Origin: Oceanobacillus chungangensis
GTDB lineage: Bacteria > Bacillota > Bacilli > Bacillales > Amphibacillaceae
DNA: 64,000 bases
NCBI RefSeq assembly: GCF_003369565.1
Contig: NZ_PIOD01000006.1
Span: forward strand, 303,007-367,006
Direction: 5' to 3'
Position numbers and translations under genes: made by a program. The notes under the pieces are model-generated. The model worked only from the letters and a program-made list of their open reading frames with translations, made no database searches and was not told where the DNA came from. Every line of letters begins with the position of its first letter. Position 1 is the first letter of the stretch. Shown here in pieces: positions 54,802 through 63,920 of this stretch.

Positions 54802-55206
54802 TATTTAAGTTTATTAAACTAAACCTGCTGAATAGAGAGCATTATTGCGTTAACTGGTGCGATTGTTAAATAAGGCAATTAGTAACCTGAGTGTCTTTTC
54901 TAATAGAAATACTTCAAAAATGATTTTAGAACATATAGTATTGCTGAAGGATAAGGGTAAACAGGATCGATACTGTCGGTGTAATAAAAATTGATGATAC
55001 ATATCATATTATGATGCAATTGTTAACTCAAACCTAAATTAAGTTTGTTATCAAACTGTTGTAAGATTGAAGATGAGAATTTTATATACAATTACTGAGG
55101 GAATATACGAGGTTGTTTATGACGCCCCGGGTAAATTGTGCCTAAAGGTTCCAATCACAAACAAAAAAGCCCTGTGGTTATTAATTCCCACAAGGAGTTT
55201 TTGCAT
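54802..55206. other. intergenic, repeat remnant
   Basis: Contains GCGTTAACTGGTGCGATTGT and TAAATAAGG near 54848-54875, one of several degenerate copies of a TTAAC-GGTGCGATTGTT-AATAAG string. A terminator for the minus-strand gene lies at the right end. No gene. Confidence 0.45.
55162..55195 (-). terminator. terminator of the Pro-rich protein gene
   Basis: On the minus strand CCTTGTGG gaattaataa CCACAGGG then CTTTTTTG. Confidence 0.85.
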
Positions 55207-55488
55207 TTAGTAAAGGGTAGGGGTTGGAGGACAGGCAACAGCATCGATAAATCTTGGATCAATTCCATAAAACACCCAGAAGGCACCGTTCCATCTATAA
55301 CCAGAAACTTCACCATACTCGACACGTGTTGGGTAAAACCAAAAGCGTTCTCCATTTATTAGCCAAACATATGTGTTTTGGTATAAACAGTCAATTATAT
55401 AGGATACAGAAGGCTTTGGTGGAATGAATGTCGGGGGAGGCGATTGTGGTTGTTGTCTCATTGGTCCAATTGGTGGCAAAAAAAACAT
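55207..55488 (-). CDS. Pro-rich small protein, uncharacterised
   Basis: 93 aa. A Pro/Gln-rich head (MFFLPPIGPMRQQPQSPPPT) precedes an aromatic domain with YQNTYVWLINGERFWFYP and SGYRWNGAFWVFYGID. Similar small proteins occur in spore-formers with the NGxxFWFYP pattern, but their role is not known; a surface or spore location is a guess. AAAAGGAGTG lies nine bases before the ATG, and a terminator follows. Confidence 0.7.
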   Translation of the reverse strand: MFFLPPIGPMRQQPQSPPPTFIPPKPSVSYIIDCLYQNTYVWLINGERFWFYPTRVEYGEVSGYRWNGAFWVFYGIDPRFIDAVACPPTPTLY

Positions 55489-55811
55489 ATGATTTCACTC
55501 CTTTTCAGATAGGTCTTCAACATTATATGATTAGATAATCATAAGGTTAAAAGGACTAAAAAATATGGTTAGAATTATAAATAATACCCATTTAATAGAA
55601 GAATATTACTTAAAATAACTTTCTTGTTCAACTAGTGGAGCTTAATCAACAGGAGACGTCATTGGGATCGTTTCATTAAACCATAGGGGCAGTAAAATTC
55701 AATTAGCACCGTCCATTATCACCGACACGGTATCCGAACAAGTAATAGGTAATCACTTATGTTTGCCTAAATGAATATTTTATTTGTAAAGCTATTTTAG
55801 GAGGAATCGGT
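55489..55811. other. intergenic, no gene seen
   Basis: About 320 bases, probably containing the promoter for the following hydrolase. No family, RNA or repeat recognised. Confidence 0.4.
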
Positions 55812-56594
55812 GTGGGATACTATGTTACAGTAGAATCAAGTGTAAAACTATATGTAGAAGATATAAATCCAGAGGGCAGTAAGATAATAGTGTTTTTACA
55901 TGGTTGGCCGTTAAGTCATAAACAGTTTGAGTATCAATTTAATGTTCTTCCCGCAATGGGGTACCGCTGTATCGGAATTGACTGGAGAGGATTTGGAAAA
56001 TCAGATAAGCCAGAGAGTGGTTACAATTTTAACCGATTGGCAGATGATATACGTACAGTAGTTGATGTACTTCAATTAGATAATTTCACTCTTGTAGGTC
56101 ACTCTACTGGTGGAGCAATCGCGATTCGGTATATGTCCCGATATAATAGCTTCGGAGTATCCAACCTCGTCCTTGTAGACGCTGCAGCTCCTATAGGATT
56201 TACACCAGAAACTGCGACTAGATTTCTTACTTTAGCGTTAAATGACCGTCCTAAGATGATGCGCGAAGTAATAGACAGTTTTTTCTTTCAATATATAACA
56301 AGCTCATTCTCTGAGTGGTTTTTTCAATTGGGTTTACAAGCAGCAGGTTGGTCAACTGCAGCAATCATAATTACACTAAGAGATGAGAAGCTTTATGCAG
56401 ACTTGCAAAAAATACTTGTCCCAACTTTAATAGTTCATGGCGTTCACGACAAAGTTATTCCATTTGCACAAGCACAGGAAATAAATCAAAAAATAAAAAA
56501 TTCACAGCTTGTTCCATTTCATTACAGCGGTCATGGTTCTTTCTGGGAAGAACGTGACAAGTTTAACCAGCTATTAGGACAATTTATTGGTTGA
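55812..56594 (+). CDS. alpha/beta hydrolase (chloroperoxidase/esterase-like)
   Basis: 260 aa. The oxyanion strand is FLHGWPLSHKQ, the nucleophile elbow LVGHSTGGA (Ser98), the acid HGVHDKVIP (Asp213) and the His SGHGSFWEE (His241): a complete catalytic triad. GWP and GHSTGG match the non-haem chloroperoxidase/esterase branch; natural substrate unknown. The GTG is used because AGGAGG stands eight bases before it. Confidence 0.87.
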   Translation: MGYYVTVESSVKLYVEDINPEGSKIIVFLHGWPLSHKQFEYQFNVLPAMGYRCIGIDWRGFGKSDKPESGYNFNRLADDIRTVVDVLQLDNFTLVGHSTGGAIAIRYMSRYNSFGVSNLVLVDAAAPIGFTPETATRFLTLALNDRPKMMREVIDSFFFQYITSSFSEWFFQLGLQAAGWSTAAIIITLRDEKLYADLQKILVPTLIVHGVHDKVIPFAQAQEINQKIKNSQLVPFHYSGHGSFWEERDKFNQLLGQFIG

Positions 56595-56664
56595 TAGTCC
56601 TATTAAATTAATGGCTAGCAAGAGCTTAAATAGGCTGTTATCAAATTAATCTCTTTTCTTATAT

Positions 56665-56748
56665 AAAAAGCCATAGGTCGGCACCGCCCCTCCAAAAGCT
56701 AGAGTGAAGAAGCTACCTTTGGGGGGAAGAGCGGTCTAATGCTTTTTT
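56665..56748 (+). terminator. large structured terminator
   Basis: The outer arms AAAAAGCCATAGGTCGG and GCGGTCTAATGCTTTTT pair imperfectly; the inner arms CCCCTCCAAAAG and CCTTTGGGGGG form a stem. T-run at the end. More elaborate than a simple terminator. Confidence 0.7.
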
Positions 56749-56853
56749 GTTTTTAGTATATTGGTGTAAACTGATATTAATTTCCCATTATTTGCATATT
56801 TTGTAACTTACCATTTAAAATAGAGCTATACATAAATTAAGGAGAGAATTATC

Positions 56854-57615
56854 GTGATTGGGATAAAAAAGGAGAGTATAAGTTCTATACCAAGTTTGAT
56901 TGTAGTAGATATGGACAAAGAAAATGAAGCATTACCAATGATTACTTATTTTCATGGATTTACAAGTGCGAAGGAACATAATTTAGATATTGCATTTCTA
57001 CTAGCTGAAAAGGGATTTCGTGTCGTGCTTCCAGATAGTAAATTGCATGGAGAAAGAGACACAACAACATCGATTATTCAAAAGACAATTAACTTCTGGG
57101 ATATTGTAATGCAGAATGTGAAGGAGCTTTCAGAGATTCGGGATCATTTTGAACAGCGAGGACTGATCTTAGATGGTAGGTTTGGTGTAGCTGGCACAAG
57201 TATGGGAGGGATTACAACCTCTGCGGCATTGACACAATACCCATGGATCAAAACTGCAGCTATACTAATGGGCTCACCAAGAATAACGACATTTGCTAAG
57301 CAATTAATTAATAATTATAAGAAGGTAATGGATCTTCCAGTTACAGAAGTGATGATTGAGAATTTATATGTTCAGCTTGAGCACTATGATTTATCAACAA
57401 AAATAGAGAAGTTGAATCAGCGTCCAGTTTTATTCTGGCATGGTGATAACGACCAAGTTGTGCCGTTTGACCATTCATATTCTTTCTATGAAGAGGCAAG
57501 GAAATTGTATGATAATGAAGAAAATATCCGTTTTATCAAAGAAATTAATCGTGATCATAAAGTAAGCAGGCATGCAATTTTGGAAACGATAAAATGGTTT
57601 CAACAGCACTTGTAG
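56854..57615 (+). CDS. yitV: YitV alpha/beta hydrolase
   Basis: 253 aa esterase/dienelactone-hydrolase-like. Oxyanion segment YFHGFTSAK, nucleophile GTSMGG (Ser116), acid region HGDNDQVVP and a late RDHKVSRHA with the catalytic His. A GTG start follows AAGGAGAG. Directly upstream of yitW as in B. subtilis, which supports the symbol. Reaction not established. Confidence 0.88.
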   Translation: MIGIKKESISSIPSLIVVDMDKENEALPMITYFHGFTSAKEHNLDIAFLLAEKGFRVVLPDSKLHGERDTTTSIIQKTINFWDIVMQNVKELSEIRDHFEQRGLILDGRFGVAGTSMGGITTSAALTQYPWIKTAAILMGSPRITTFAKQLINNYKKVMDLPVTEVMIENLYVQLEHYDLSTKIEKLNQRPVLFWHGDNDQVVPFDHSYSFYEEARKLYDNEENIRFIKEINRDHKVSRHAILETIKWFQQHL

Positions 57616-57780
57616 TTTGAAATAATTCAAATTTCTTATCCTGCATTAACTGAATTCTGACTTGTTCAACAAACACGTTAAGAGGCTAGGTAGAGAACAA
57701 TTAACTGAATGGTGGTTCACTTTATTAAAATGTAAATGTATGGTTAAATAGAAATAAGAAGGTAAAGAGGAGGTATCGTA

Positions 57781-58092
57781 ATGGATGCAGATTTAAAAGA
57801 AAATATTATGGGTGCGCTCGAAAACGTAATTGACCCCGAGTTAGGCATCGATATTGTAAACTTAGGACTAATCTATGATGTGGAACTAGATGAAGAAGGA
57901 TTTTGCACCGTATCCATGACTCTAACGTCAATGGGGTGCCCGCTTTCAGCCCATATAGAACGTGATGTGCAATTTGCATTAGCAGATATACCTGAGATAA
58001 AAGAACTGAAAGTAGACATTGTTTGGAGCCCACCATGGAGCAAAGATAATATGTCACGCTATGCTAAGATTGCGCTAGGAATTCCTGATTGA
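57781..58092 (+). CDS. yitW: YitW, MIP18/SufT-like Fe-S assembly factor
   Basis: 103 aa, one DUF59 domain. DPELGIDIVNLGLIYDVELD, LTSMGCPLS (conserved Cys) and VWSPPWSKDNMS are family hallmarks. It helps mature iron-sulfur proteins. AGGAGG precedes the ATG. A strong terminator follows, so yitVW ends here. Confidence 0.93.
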   Translation: MDADLKENIMGALENVIDPELGIDIVNLGLIYDVELDEEGFCTVSMTLTSMGCPLSAHIERDVQFALADIPEIKELKVDIVWSPPWSKDNMSRYAKIALGIPD

Positions 58093-58122
58093 TCAAGGCT
58101 TAGTTCGTTAGGCAGCAAATAA

Positions 58123-58162
58123 AAAGTAAGTGAGGATTCGATTATCCGCGCTTACTTTTTTT
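58123..58162 (+). terminator. yitW terminator
   Basis: AAAGTAAGTGAGGAT pairs with ATCCGCGCTTACTTT (a few mismatches), then TTTT. Confidence 0.88.
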
Positions 58163-58238
58163 GAACGGAATTCTTATGTAGGGTAATTCACCATTTATTT
58201 GGCTTTTGAATAGGCTAGATGGTGAGGAGGGTGAGATA

Positions 58239-58547
58239 ATGAGGGCAAATAATGAAACAAAACATATGTATGATTTATGTAAGGATCATGTGCATGCTTA
58301 TGTCTACGCAGAATTCCAGGATGGTAGAGCGGTTGATGGAATTATTACGGGGCTAGATGAGGAATATGTATATTTAGCAGTGCCAATTGAACATAATCAG
58401 CAAGAACAGGGCAATCATGATTATAATCGGCAATTTGGATTTCCATACTACGGTTATCCAGGCTATGGTATTCCAAGGAGAAGGTTTGATCGATTAATCC
58501 TGCCACTTGCAGCATTAGCAGCAATTAGTTTATTGCCTTGGTATTAA
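58239..58547 (+). CDS. small conserved-type protein with Tyr/Gly segment and C-terminal anchor
   Basis: 102 aa. A soluble head (DLCKDHVHAYVYAEFQDGRA, VDGIITGLDEEYVYLAVPIE), then a Tyr/Gly/Pro stretch (GFPYYGYPGYGIPRRR), then a hydrophobic end (LILPLAALAAISLLPWY). Proteins of this layout are common in bacilli, role unknown. The start after GAGGAGGGTGAG is preferred to the longer open frame. Own terminator. Confidence 0.75.
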   Translation: MRANNETKHMYDLCKDHVHAYVYAEFQDGRAVDGIITGLDEEYVYLAVPIEHNQQEQGNHDYNRQFGFPYYGYPGYGIPRRRFDRLILPLAALAAISLLPWY

Positions 58548-58548
58548 T

Positions 58549-58590
58549 AATAACCCCTTGCCATATCTTGTAATAGGCAGGGGGTTATTA
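58549..58590 (+). terminator. terminator
   Basis: AATAACCCCTTGCC and GGCAGGGGGTTATT form a long stem with one mismatch, between convergent genes. Confidence 0.9.
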
Positions 58591-58598
58591 TTAAAGGG

Positions 58599-58775
58599 CT
58601 AGTTTTTTTCTTCTTTTAAAATACCGTCACCCAATATTATAGCAGCAACTGCTAAAATTGCAGCAAGCAATAGTCCATCAGAAAGTACAAATGGCTCTCC
58701 ACCCATACTTGATAAAACAAATGCAATGGCTAAGCTAACAACGACTGACCAAAAGATTGTCATTATGTATCGCAA
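58599..58775 (-). CDS. yjzD: YjzD-like DUF2929 membrane protein
   Basis: 58 aa, two helices (about 5-22 and 33-50): MRYIMTIFWSVVVSLAIAFV identifies the DUF2929 family, normally found near fabHA. A TTG start six bases after GAGGTG gives the family-typical MRYIMT beginning. Confidence 0.8.
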   Translation of the reverse strand: MRYIMTIFWSVVVSLAIAFVLSSMGGEPFVLSDGLLLAAILAVAAIILGDGILKEEKN

Positions 58776-59389
58776 AAATAACACCTCACAATTTAATATC
58801 TAACTATAGTATAGCATGTTTTTATGCCCTTACATACTATTTATATGATTTATTTAGCGCATTTGTATTAGTAGGTTGTTTATTATTTCTTACCAACCAG
58901 CAATGAAGATAAGTCGCAATTGATATAAACTGCGAACTAGTGACAATTTTGATTTCAATTCAGATTGGACAGATTTTTTATTCACTTGCGATACCTACAA
59001 GCAACGTCGGTTTGTTAGTAGATAAGTCATTCTATTGTCTTTAGCTTCTGCACCATTCCGGCGGAAGAAATACACGGAGACTCCTTGAAAATAAAGTTGA
59101 ATTTGTCTGATTGCGATGTACGGCTGCCGAATCTTCCTTGTCCTGCTGGAGAAGAGCATAGGTGATGCGACATCACAAAGAGGCTCAACAGCTTTCCTAA
59201 GGTGTGCGTAGTGTATTTCTGGAGCGATTGCTCCGAGAACCCTTATCAGATTAAAGTAGTTCGCACTTTATTTAAAATACCTTTCTCACAGTATAAGGGA
59301 AAGCGAGGAAATATGGTATTAACCCATTGTTCTTAAACGTAAAGCTCTTCTAGAAAATTGCTGTTATTTCGAAGTGGAGGAGGATATAC
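58776..59389. other. long intergenic region with a dispersed repeat
   Basis: No gene. Its middle is the repeat described at 59050-59240; the flanks are AT-rich, and the right end holds the promoter region and ribosome site for the following gene. Confidence 0.6.
59050..59240. repeat. dispersed repeat, family R3 with inverted ends
   Basis: Runs from CATTCCGGCGGAAGAAATAC to ATTTCTGGAGCGATTGCTCCG. Perfect 10-base inverted ends AGAAATACAC (59066) and GTGTATTTCT (59211), about 155 bp apart. The GGCGGAAG..ACGGAGACTCC..AGGCTC..GGAGCGAT framework is a well-known intergenic repeat of alkaliphilic/halotolerant Bacillaceae. GC content is higher than around it, and no frame is coding. Confidence 0.75.
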
Positions 59390-60010
59390 ATGTCTGTATT
59401 GGTAATTAATTGTAATCATTGGATTGGCTATCATATTGTTAATACATTACTTCAACATGATTATTTGGTTGATGGGATAGAGAGCGATACAGAGCTGGAT
59501 GAATTATCAATGTTTTTTGGAAGGAACAGTTCGTTTTCTTTTTATAATATAGAAGATAGAAAACGGTATGATACATGTATTTGCGTGGGAGAACATGGGC
59601 ACTTGGAAACAATTGATGCGGAACGAGTTTTTATAATTAATCCCGGAAAAATGAATGATTGGATGGACTATGATACGGCAACAATGATATTCGCAGCTCA
59701 TTTATATGGGGAATGGATGCCAATGACTGAAAAAGGATTTTATGATAATCAGGAATTTATTGCATTTCAATCGAATGATTTTAAAGAAAATGCAATTTAT
59801 ATCGAGGATTTTGCTAATGGATTGATTCAATGGATACAATCAAGCAACCTTTCCTCCAATCTAGAGGTAAAATCAGAACGTAATAATGGGAAAGTAAATA
59901 AAGAGAACCAAAATTCGATTTATATTCGTTCCAGCCTTCCGTTGGAAAAAAGGATGACAGCACTTCAGAAACACTACCAATTAATACAGCGGAAGAAAAA
60001 TATGAGATAA
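59390..60010 (+). CDS. YjaV-like Rossmann-fold protein
   Basis: 206 aa. The N-terminus SVLVINCNHWIGYHIVNTLL has the beta-alpha-beta layout of a nucleotide-binding (SDR/epimerase) fold, but the glycine motif is degraded (NCNHWIG for GATGFIG), so NAD binding is doubtful. The C-terminal 40 residues are charged and helical. YjaV occupies this position before fabHA in B. subtilis; the assignment rests mainly on position. GGAGGAGG precedes the ATG. Confidence 0.6.
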   Translation: MSVLVINCNHWIGYHIVNTLLQHDYLVDGIESDTELDELSMFFGRNSSFSFYNIEDRKRYDTCICVGEHGHLETIDAERVFIINPGKMNDWMDYDTATMIFAAHLYGEWMPMTEKGFYDNQEFIAFQSNDFKENAIYIEDFANGLIQWIQSSNLSSNLEVKSERNNGKVNKENQNSIYIRSSLPLEKRMTALQKHYQLIQRKKNMR

Positions 60011-60080
60011 AGAGGGCAAACGTGCGTAGATAGAGGGCAGTCCTTAGAAGAAACGATATAGTATGCGTAAATTTTTTTAC

Positions 60081-60109
60081 TTGCCATTTAAGTGTTTATC
60101 CATTAAAAT
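60081..60109 (+). promoter_or_regulatory. sigma-A promoter of fabH-fabF
   Basis: TTGCCA, 17-base spacer, TAAAAT, 58 bases before the fabH start. The FapR-type site overlaps its -10 box. Confidence 0.7.
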
Positions 60110-60126
60110 TAGTACCAAGTCATAAC
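60108..60126 (+). promoter_or_regulatory. FapR operator
   Basis: ATTAGTACCAAGTCATAAC: the left half TTAGTACC matches the FapR consensus (ATTAGTACCTgaTACTAAT) exactly and the right half is partly conserved. FapR represses fatty-acid synthesis genes in bacilli until malonyl-CoA builds up; fabHA-fabF is a known target in B. subtilis. Confidence 0.7.
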
Positions 60127-60166
60127 ATTAGATAATAGTTATTTTAAATATAAGGGGTTGTAAAAC

Positions 60167-61105
60167 ATGGGTGCTGGTATTTTAGGTACTGGTCATTATC
60201 TTCCAACAAGAGTGGTAACGAATCATGATTTAGAGAAGATTGTTGATACGAATGATGAATGGATTCGGACAAGGACTGGGATTGAAGAAAGAAGATTTGC
60301 TGAAGATGATATTGATACATCAGATATGTCTTATCATGCTGCACTTGGGGCATTAGAAGAATCGGGGGTATCTGCTGAGGAAATTGATCTTATTTTAGTT
60401 GCAACAGTAACTCCAGATACACCTTTTCCTTCTGTTTCATGTATGATTCAAGATAGATTAGGTGCTACGAATGCAGCAGCAATGGATATCGGTGCTGCAT
60501 GTTCAGGGTTTATGTACGGATTAATAACCGCAAAACAATTTATTGAAACAAAGACATACAAGAAAATTTTAGTTGTTGGTGCCGACAAGCTTTCGAAAAT
60601 TCTCAACTGGGAAGATCGGAGTACGTGTGTACTTATGGGCGATGGTGCTGGAGCGGTTGTAGTTGGTGAGGTTTCAGAGGACAAAGGAATATTATCCTTT
60701 GAACTTGGTGCAAATGGTGCAGGTGGGAAAGAGCTTTATCAAAATGAACTTGATCAACTTGTAATGAACGGACGCGAGGTTTTTAAATTTGCTGTTAGAC
60801 AAATGCCACAATCGACTATTAATGTCGTAGAAAAATTAGGACTAAATAAGGACGATGTCGATTATTTAGTTCCGCATCAGGCAAATATTAGAATTATGGA
60901 TGCTGCACGTGAGCGTTTAGGTATTTCGGAAGACAAAATGGCGACAACAATTAAGAAATTCGGAAATAATTCGTCGGCATCTATTCCTATGGCTTTATCA
61001 GAGGCTGTTAAAAATGGTAAAATAAAAGACAATGATTTAACCGTGTTAGTTGGCTTCGGTGGAGGTCTCACTTGGGGTGCGGTTGCAATGCGTTGGGGAA
61101 AATAA
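60167..61105 (+). CDS. fabHA: beta-ketoacyl-ACP synthase III FabH
   Basis: Starts fatty-acid chains by condensing an acyl-CoA primer with malonyl-ACP. 312 aa. Catalytic triad Cys112 ([10 protein letters not shown]), His237 (VPHQANIRI) and Asn267 (FGNNSSASI); C-terminal [10 protein letters not shown]. In Bacillus the enzyme prefers branched primers. First gene of the fabH-fabF operon; ATG after AAGGGG. Confidence 0.96.
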   Translation: MGAGILGTGHYLPTRVVTNHDLEKIVDTNDEWIRTRTGIEERRFAEDDIDTSDMSYHAALGALEESGVSAEEIDLILVATVTPDTPFPSVSCMIQDRLGATNAAAMDIGAACSGFMYGLITAKQFIETKTYKKILVVGADKLSKILNWEDRSTCVLMGDGAGAVVVGEVSEDKGILSFELGANGAGGKELYQNELDQLVMNGREVFKFAVRQMPQSTINVVEKLGLNKDDVDYLVPHQANIRIMDAARERLGISEDKMATTIKKFGNNSSASIPMALSEAVKNGKIKDNDLTVLVGFGGGLTWGAVAMRWGK

Positions 61106-61134
61106 GCAAGATTTCCTATGAGGAGGATTAACTT

Positions 61135-62376
61135 ATGGAAAATAAAAGAGTAGTTGTAACAGGACTTGGGGCTGTAACACCGCTTGGCAATGATGTTCAT
61201 ACGTTTTGGGAAAACTTAATTGCAGGTAAATCTGGAGTAGACTTTGTAACGAAAGTAAACAAGGATGATTACCCAGCAAAAGTAGCGGCAGAAGTAAAGG
61301 ACTTTGATCCGACTGCATTTATGGAGAAAAAAGATGCAAGAAAGATGGATCCATTTACACAATATGCAGTAGCAGCAGCAAAAATGGCTGTTGAGGATGC
61401 GAAGCTAACAATCGATGAGACAAACAATACTCGTGTTGGGGTATGGGTTGGTTCTGGAATCGGTGGAATGCAAACATGGGAAGATCAACATCGTAAACTA
61501 ATTGAAAAAGGTCCAGGCCGTGTTAGTCCATTCTTCGTACCAATGATGATTCCAGATATGGCTGCAGGTCAAGTATCGATTCAATTAGGTGCGAAAGGAA
61601 TTAACTCTTGTTCTGTAACTGCATGTGCATCGGGCGCCAACTCAATTGGTGATGCGTTTAAAGTTATTCAACGCGGGGATGCTGATTATATGATTGCTGG
61701 TGGTACAGAAGCACCGATTTCAAATATGGCTTTCGCTGGATTCTCATCTGCTAAAGCATTATCAACAAATGACGATCCAAGCACAGCTTCACGCCCATTC
61801 GATAAAAATCGTGATGGCTTCATTATTGGTGAAGGAGCAGGAATTCTAATTCTAGAATCACTAGAAACGGCATTAGAACGTGATGCACATATCTACGGCG
61901 AAATTGTTGGTTATGGCGCAACTGGTGATGCGTACCATATCACTGCTCCAGCAGAAAATGGTGAAGGAGCAACACGAGCAATGCAAATGGCGTTAAATGA
62001 TGCTGGAATATCACCTCAGAATGTTGATTATATTAATGCACATGGTACAAGTACTGCATTAAATGATAAATATGAAACAGCTGCAATTAAAAATGTATTC
62101 GGTGAAAAAGCAAAGGAAATTGCTGTATCATCTACGAAATCAATGACAGGCCATATGCTTGGAGCAGCAGGGGCAATTGAAGCAGTTATTGCAATCAAGA
62201 CAATTGAAAATAGTGTGATTCCTGCAACAATTAATTATGAAACTCCAGATCCGGATTGTGATTTGGATTACGTACCAAATCATGCAAGAAAACAAGATGT
62301 GAATGTTGTTGTAAGCAACTCATTCGGATTTGGTGGTCATAATGTTACATTAGTATTTAAGAAATATGAGGCTTAA
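61135..62376 (+). CDS. fabF: beta-ketoacyl-ACP synthase II FabF
   Basis: Chain-elongating condensing enzyme of fatty-acid synthesis. 413 aa, the usual length. Catalytic Cys164 (SVTACASG), His303 (NAHGTST) and His340 (MTGHMLGA). Ends with [22 protein letters not shown] stands before the ATG, 29 bases after fabH; a strong terminator follows, closing the operon. Confidence 0.97.
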   Translation: MENKRVVVTGLGAVTPLGNDVHTFWENLIAGKSGVDFVTKVNKDDYPAKVAAEVKDFDPTAFMEKKDARKMDPFTQYAVAAAKMAVEDAKLTIDETNNTRVGVWVGSGIGGMQTWEDQHRKLIEKGPGRVSPFFVPMMIPDMAAGQVSIQLGAKGINSCSVTACASGANSIGDAFKVIQRGDADYMIAGGTEAPISNMAFAGFSSAKALSTNDDPSTASRPFDKNRDGFIIGEGAGILILESLETALERDAHIYGEIVGYGATGDAYHITAPAENGEGATRAMQMALNDAGISPQNVDYINAHGTSTALNDKYETAAIKNVFGEKAKEIAVSSTKSMTGHMLGAAGAIEAVIAIKTIENSVIPATINYETPDPDCDLDYVPNHARKQDVNVVVSNSFGFGGHNVTLVFKKYEA

Positions 62377-62384
62377 TCTTTATT

Positions 62385-62424
62385 AAAAATGCTGTTCAGC
62401 AAAGCGCTGATCAGCATTTTTTTG
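62385..62424 (+). terminator. fabF terminator
   Basis: AAAATGCTGTTCAGC and GCTGATCAGCATTTTTTT form a stem with one mismatch and a T-run. Confidence 0.9.
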
Positions 62425-62585
62425 GATGTTAAGTTTTAAGCAAAAGATAACGAAGGAGGACTCTTCAAAGTCTTCTTATTCATAAGAAGTATTTTTAGAG
62501 ACTAAATGACTAATCTTCATGTATTCGTCTACAAGTGCATAAACTAAAGAAAAGACTCGGACAAGCTTAGGCGGTGGAGAAATTA

Positions 62586-62792
62586 ATGGGGTATATATTC
62601 GCTTTTCTAATCGGATTTGGACTAGCTGTCACTGGCGGAGTAACAATAATAGCATATCTAAACTTTTTACCTGCGGGATTATCTTGGGCGGACTATTTCA
62701 TTTTTATCCAAGGAAGAATAGAGTGTTATTTTTTACCAATTGGAATCTTAATCATGACGTTTGTAATCTATCGTTTTCCAAACAGACTGTAA
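62586..62792 (+). CDS. 68-aa small membrane protein
   Basis: Two helices (about 2-24 and 45-63), loop LPAGLSWADYF. GGTGGAG six bases before the ATG sets the start; the frame is open four codons further. The start MGYIFAFLIGFGLAVTGG resembles small conserved membrane proteins of bacilli, but I cannot name it. Confidence 0.6.
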   Translation: MGYIFAFLIGFGLAVTGGVTIIAYLNFLPAGLSWADYFIFIQGRIECYFLPIGILIMTFVIYRFPNRL

Positions 62793-62900
62793 ACATAGAA
62801 GAATATTTATACTCGTATTTGGTCATAATGTAAAATAAGTTGTATCTGTAATAGGCTTTGTTGAAGGATTTTTTCCTTTTATGGCAAGAAGGGTTTTAAA

Positions 62901-62968
62901 GCCTTCTCATTTATTAAGTGCAACGAATGCTATCACGTCCAAAAGTGGCTGTAGCAGAGTTTCTAAAA
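62901..62968 (+). repeat. dispersed hairpin repeat, family R1 copy E
   Basis: GCCTTCTCATTTATTAAGTG, CAACGAATGCTATCACGTCC and AGTTTCTAAAA, the same framework as copies A-D. The inner stem is weaker. It lies just before yjbA. Confidence 0.6.
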
Positions 62969-62984
62969 AAGCGAGGGTTGTTTT

Positions 62985-63737
62985 ATGTTATATTTACATG
63001 ATGTTTGGGTGAATTGGTTTGAGGGTGAGGAGAATGGGTATAATGTTTGTCATTTTCACGAGTGGCGCAAAGAGGATGGAATCGAATTATTGGATCAAGT
63101 ACCTCTGCTGTACATAACAGAAGTCTTATTTAACTACATCGAAAATGATATGCATGACCTACCTAAATCTTTACTTGATGCCATTTATAAACGCGCCTAT
63201 ATTCGTAAAGGTCATGAACGTTCAGTACTTGATTATGCATGTGTTGTAACAGATGGTAACAATATCCTAGCAATCGACACGATTGGTTATGAAATTCCGA
63301 TTCGCAAAAGCAGACTCATCCCAAGACAGGAGCAGCTTGTATTTGATATGATCCAAAAAACAAAGCCACAAGCCTTTCGTTTTGATGAGACGAACTACCA
63401 AAAAGAATATCATATGCTCTCCATGCCTCCAGAGTTAGTATTTGGGTTAACAAGAAGGGAACGGCAGCTAAAGCAATTGCTCATGATCGGCTTGGACCAA
63501 TTGCGAACAACGAATAATTTAGAGGAATTAAGATATTGGTTAACGGAATGGGATCCGAAGAAGTATCCATTTATCCGATTCATGGATGAAGATAAAGTTT
63601 GGGAAGCACTGTACAATGGTGTAAAAGAAGGTTGGACTGTTGCTCATGAAGAATTATGCTCTAAATTAATTCGTGGACAGCATTTTTTAGAGAAAATGTG
63701 GGAAGTTGAAAATGGTGAAGAGCAGAGCACATCGTAG
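62985..63737 (+). CDS. yjbA: YjbA, DUF3603 family
   Basis: 250 aa, soluble. [40 protein letters not shown] and [14 protein letters not shown] identify the YjbA/DUF3603 family. The middle has an Arg/Lys-rich, helical character; function unknown. Normal place downstream of fabF in bacilli. GAGGG precedes the ATG. Confidence 0.9.
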   Translation: MLYLHDVWVNWFEGEENGYNVCHFHEWRKEDGIELLDQVPLLYITEVLFNYIENDMHDLPKSLLDAIYKRAYIRKGHERSVLDYACVVTDGNNILAIDTIGYEIPIRKSRLIPRQEQLVFDMIQKTKPQAFRFDETNYQKEYHMLSMPPELVFGLTRRERQLKQLLMIGLDQLRTTNNLEELRYWLTEWDPKKYPFIRFMDEDKVWEALYNGVKEGWTVAHEELCSKLIRGQHFLEKMWEVENGEEQSTS

Positions 63738-63882
63738 CAGAAGTAGTTAGGTTTTGGGAGTGTTTGGTGTATGGACTCCATATTGTAGTCTGAGCACTTT
63801 AGGAAAGGGTTGCAACAAGGGGATTGATTAAGAAATAAAATAAATGCTCTAGCGACCATAATGATGAATAAATGCAATAAAA

Positions 63883-63919
63883 TGAAACAGGCAAGCGATC
63901 CTAAAGCTTGCCTGTTTCA
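63883..63919 (+). terminator. terminator after yjbA
   Basis: TGAAACAGGCAAGC gatcctaaa GCTTGCCTGTTTCA, a perfect 14-bp stem, directly followed by the tandem repeat. Confidence 0.85.
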
Positions 63920-63920
63920 T

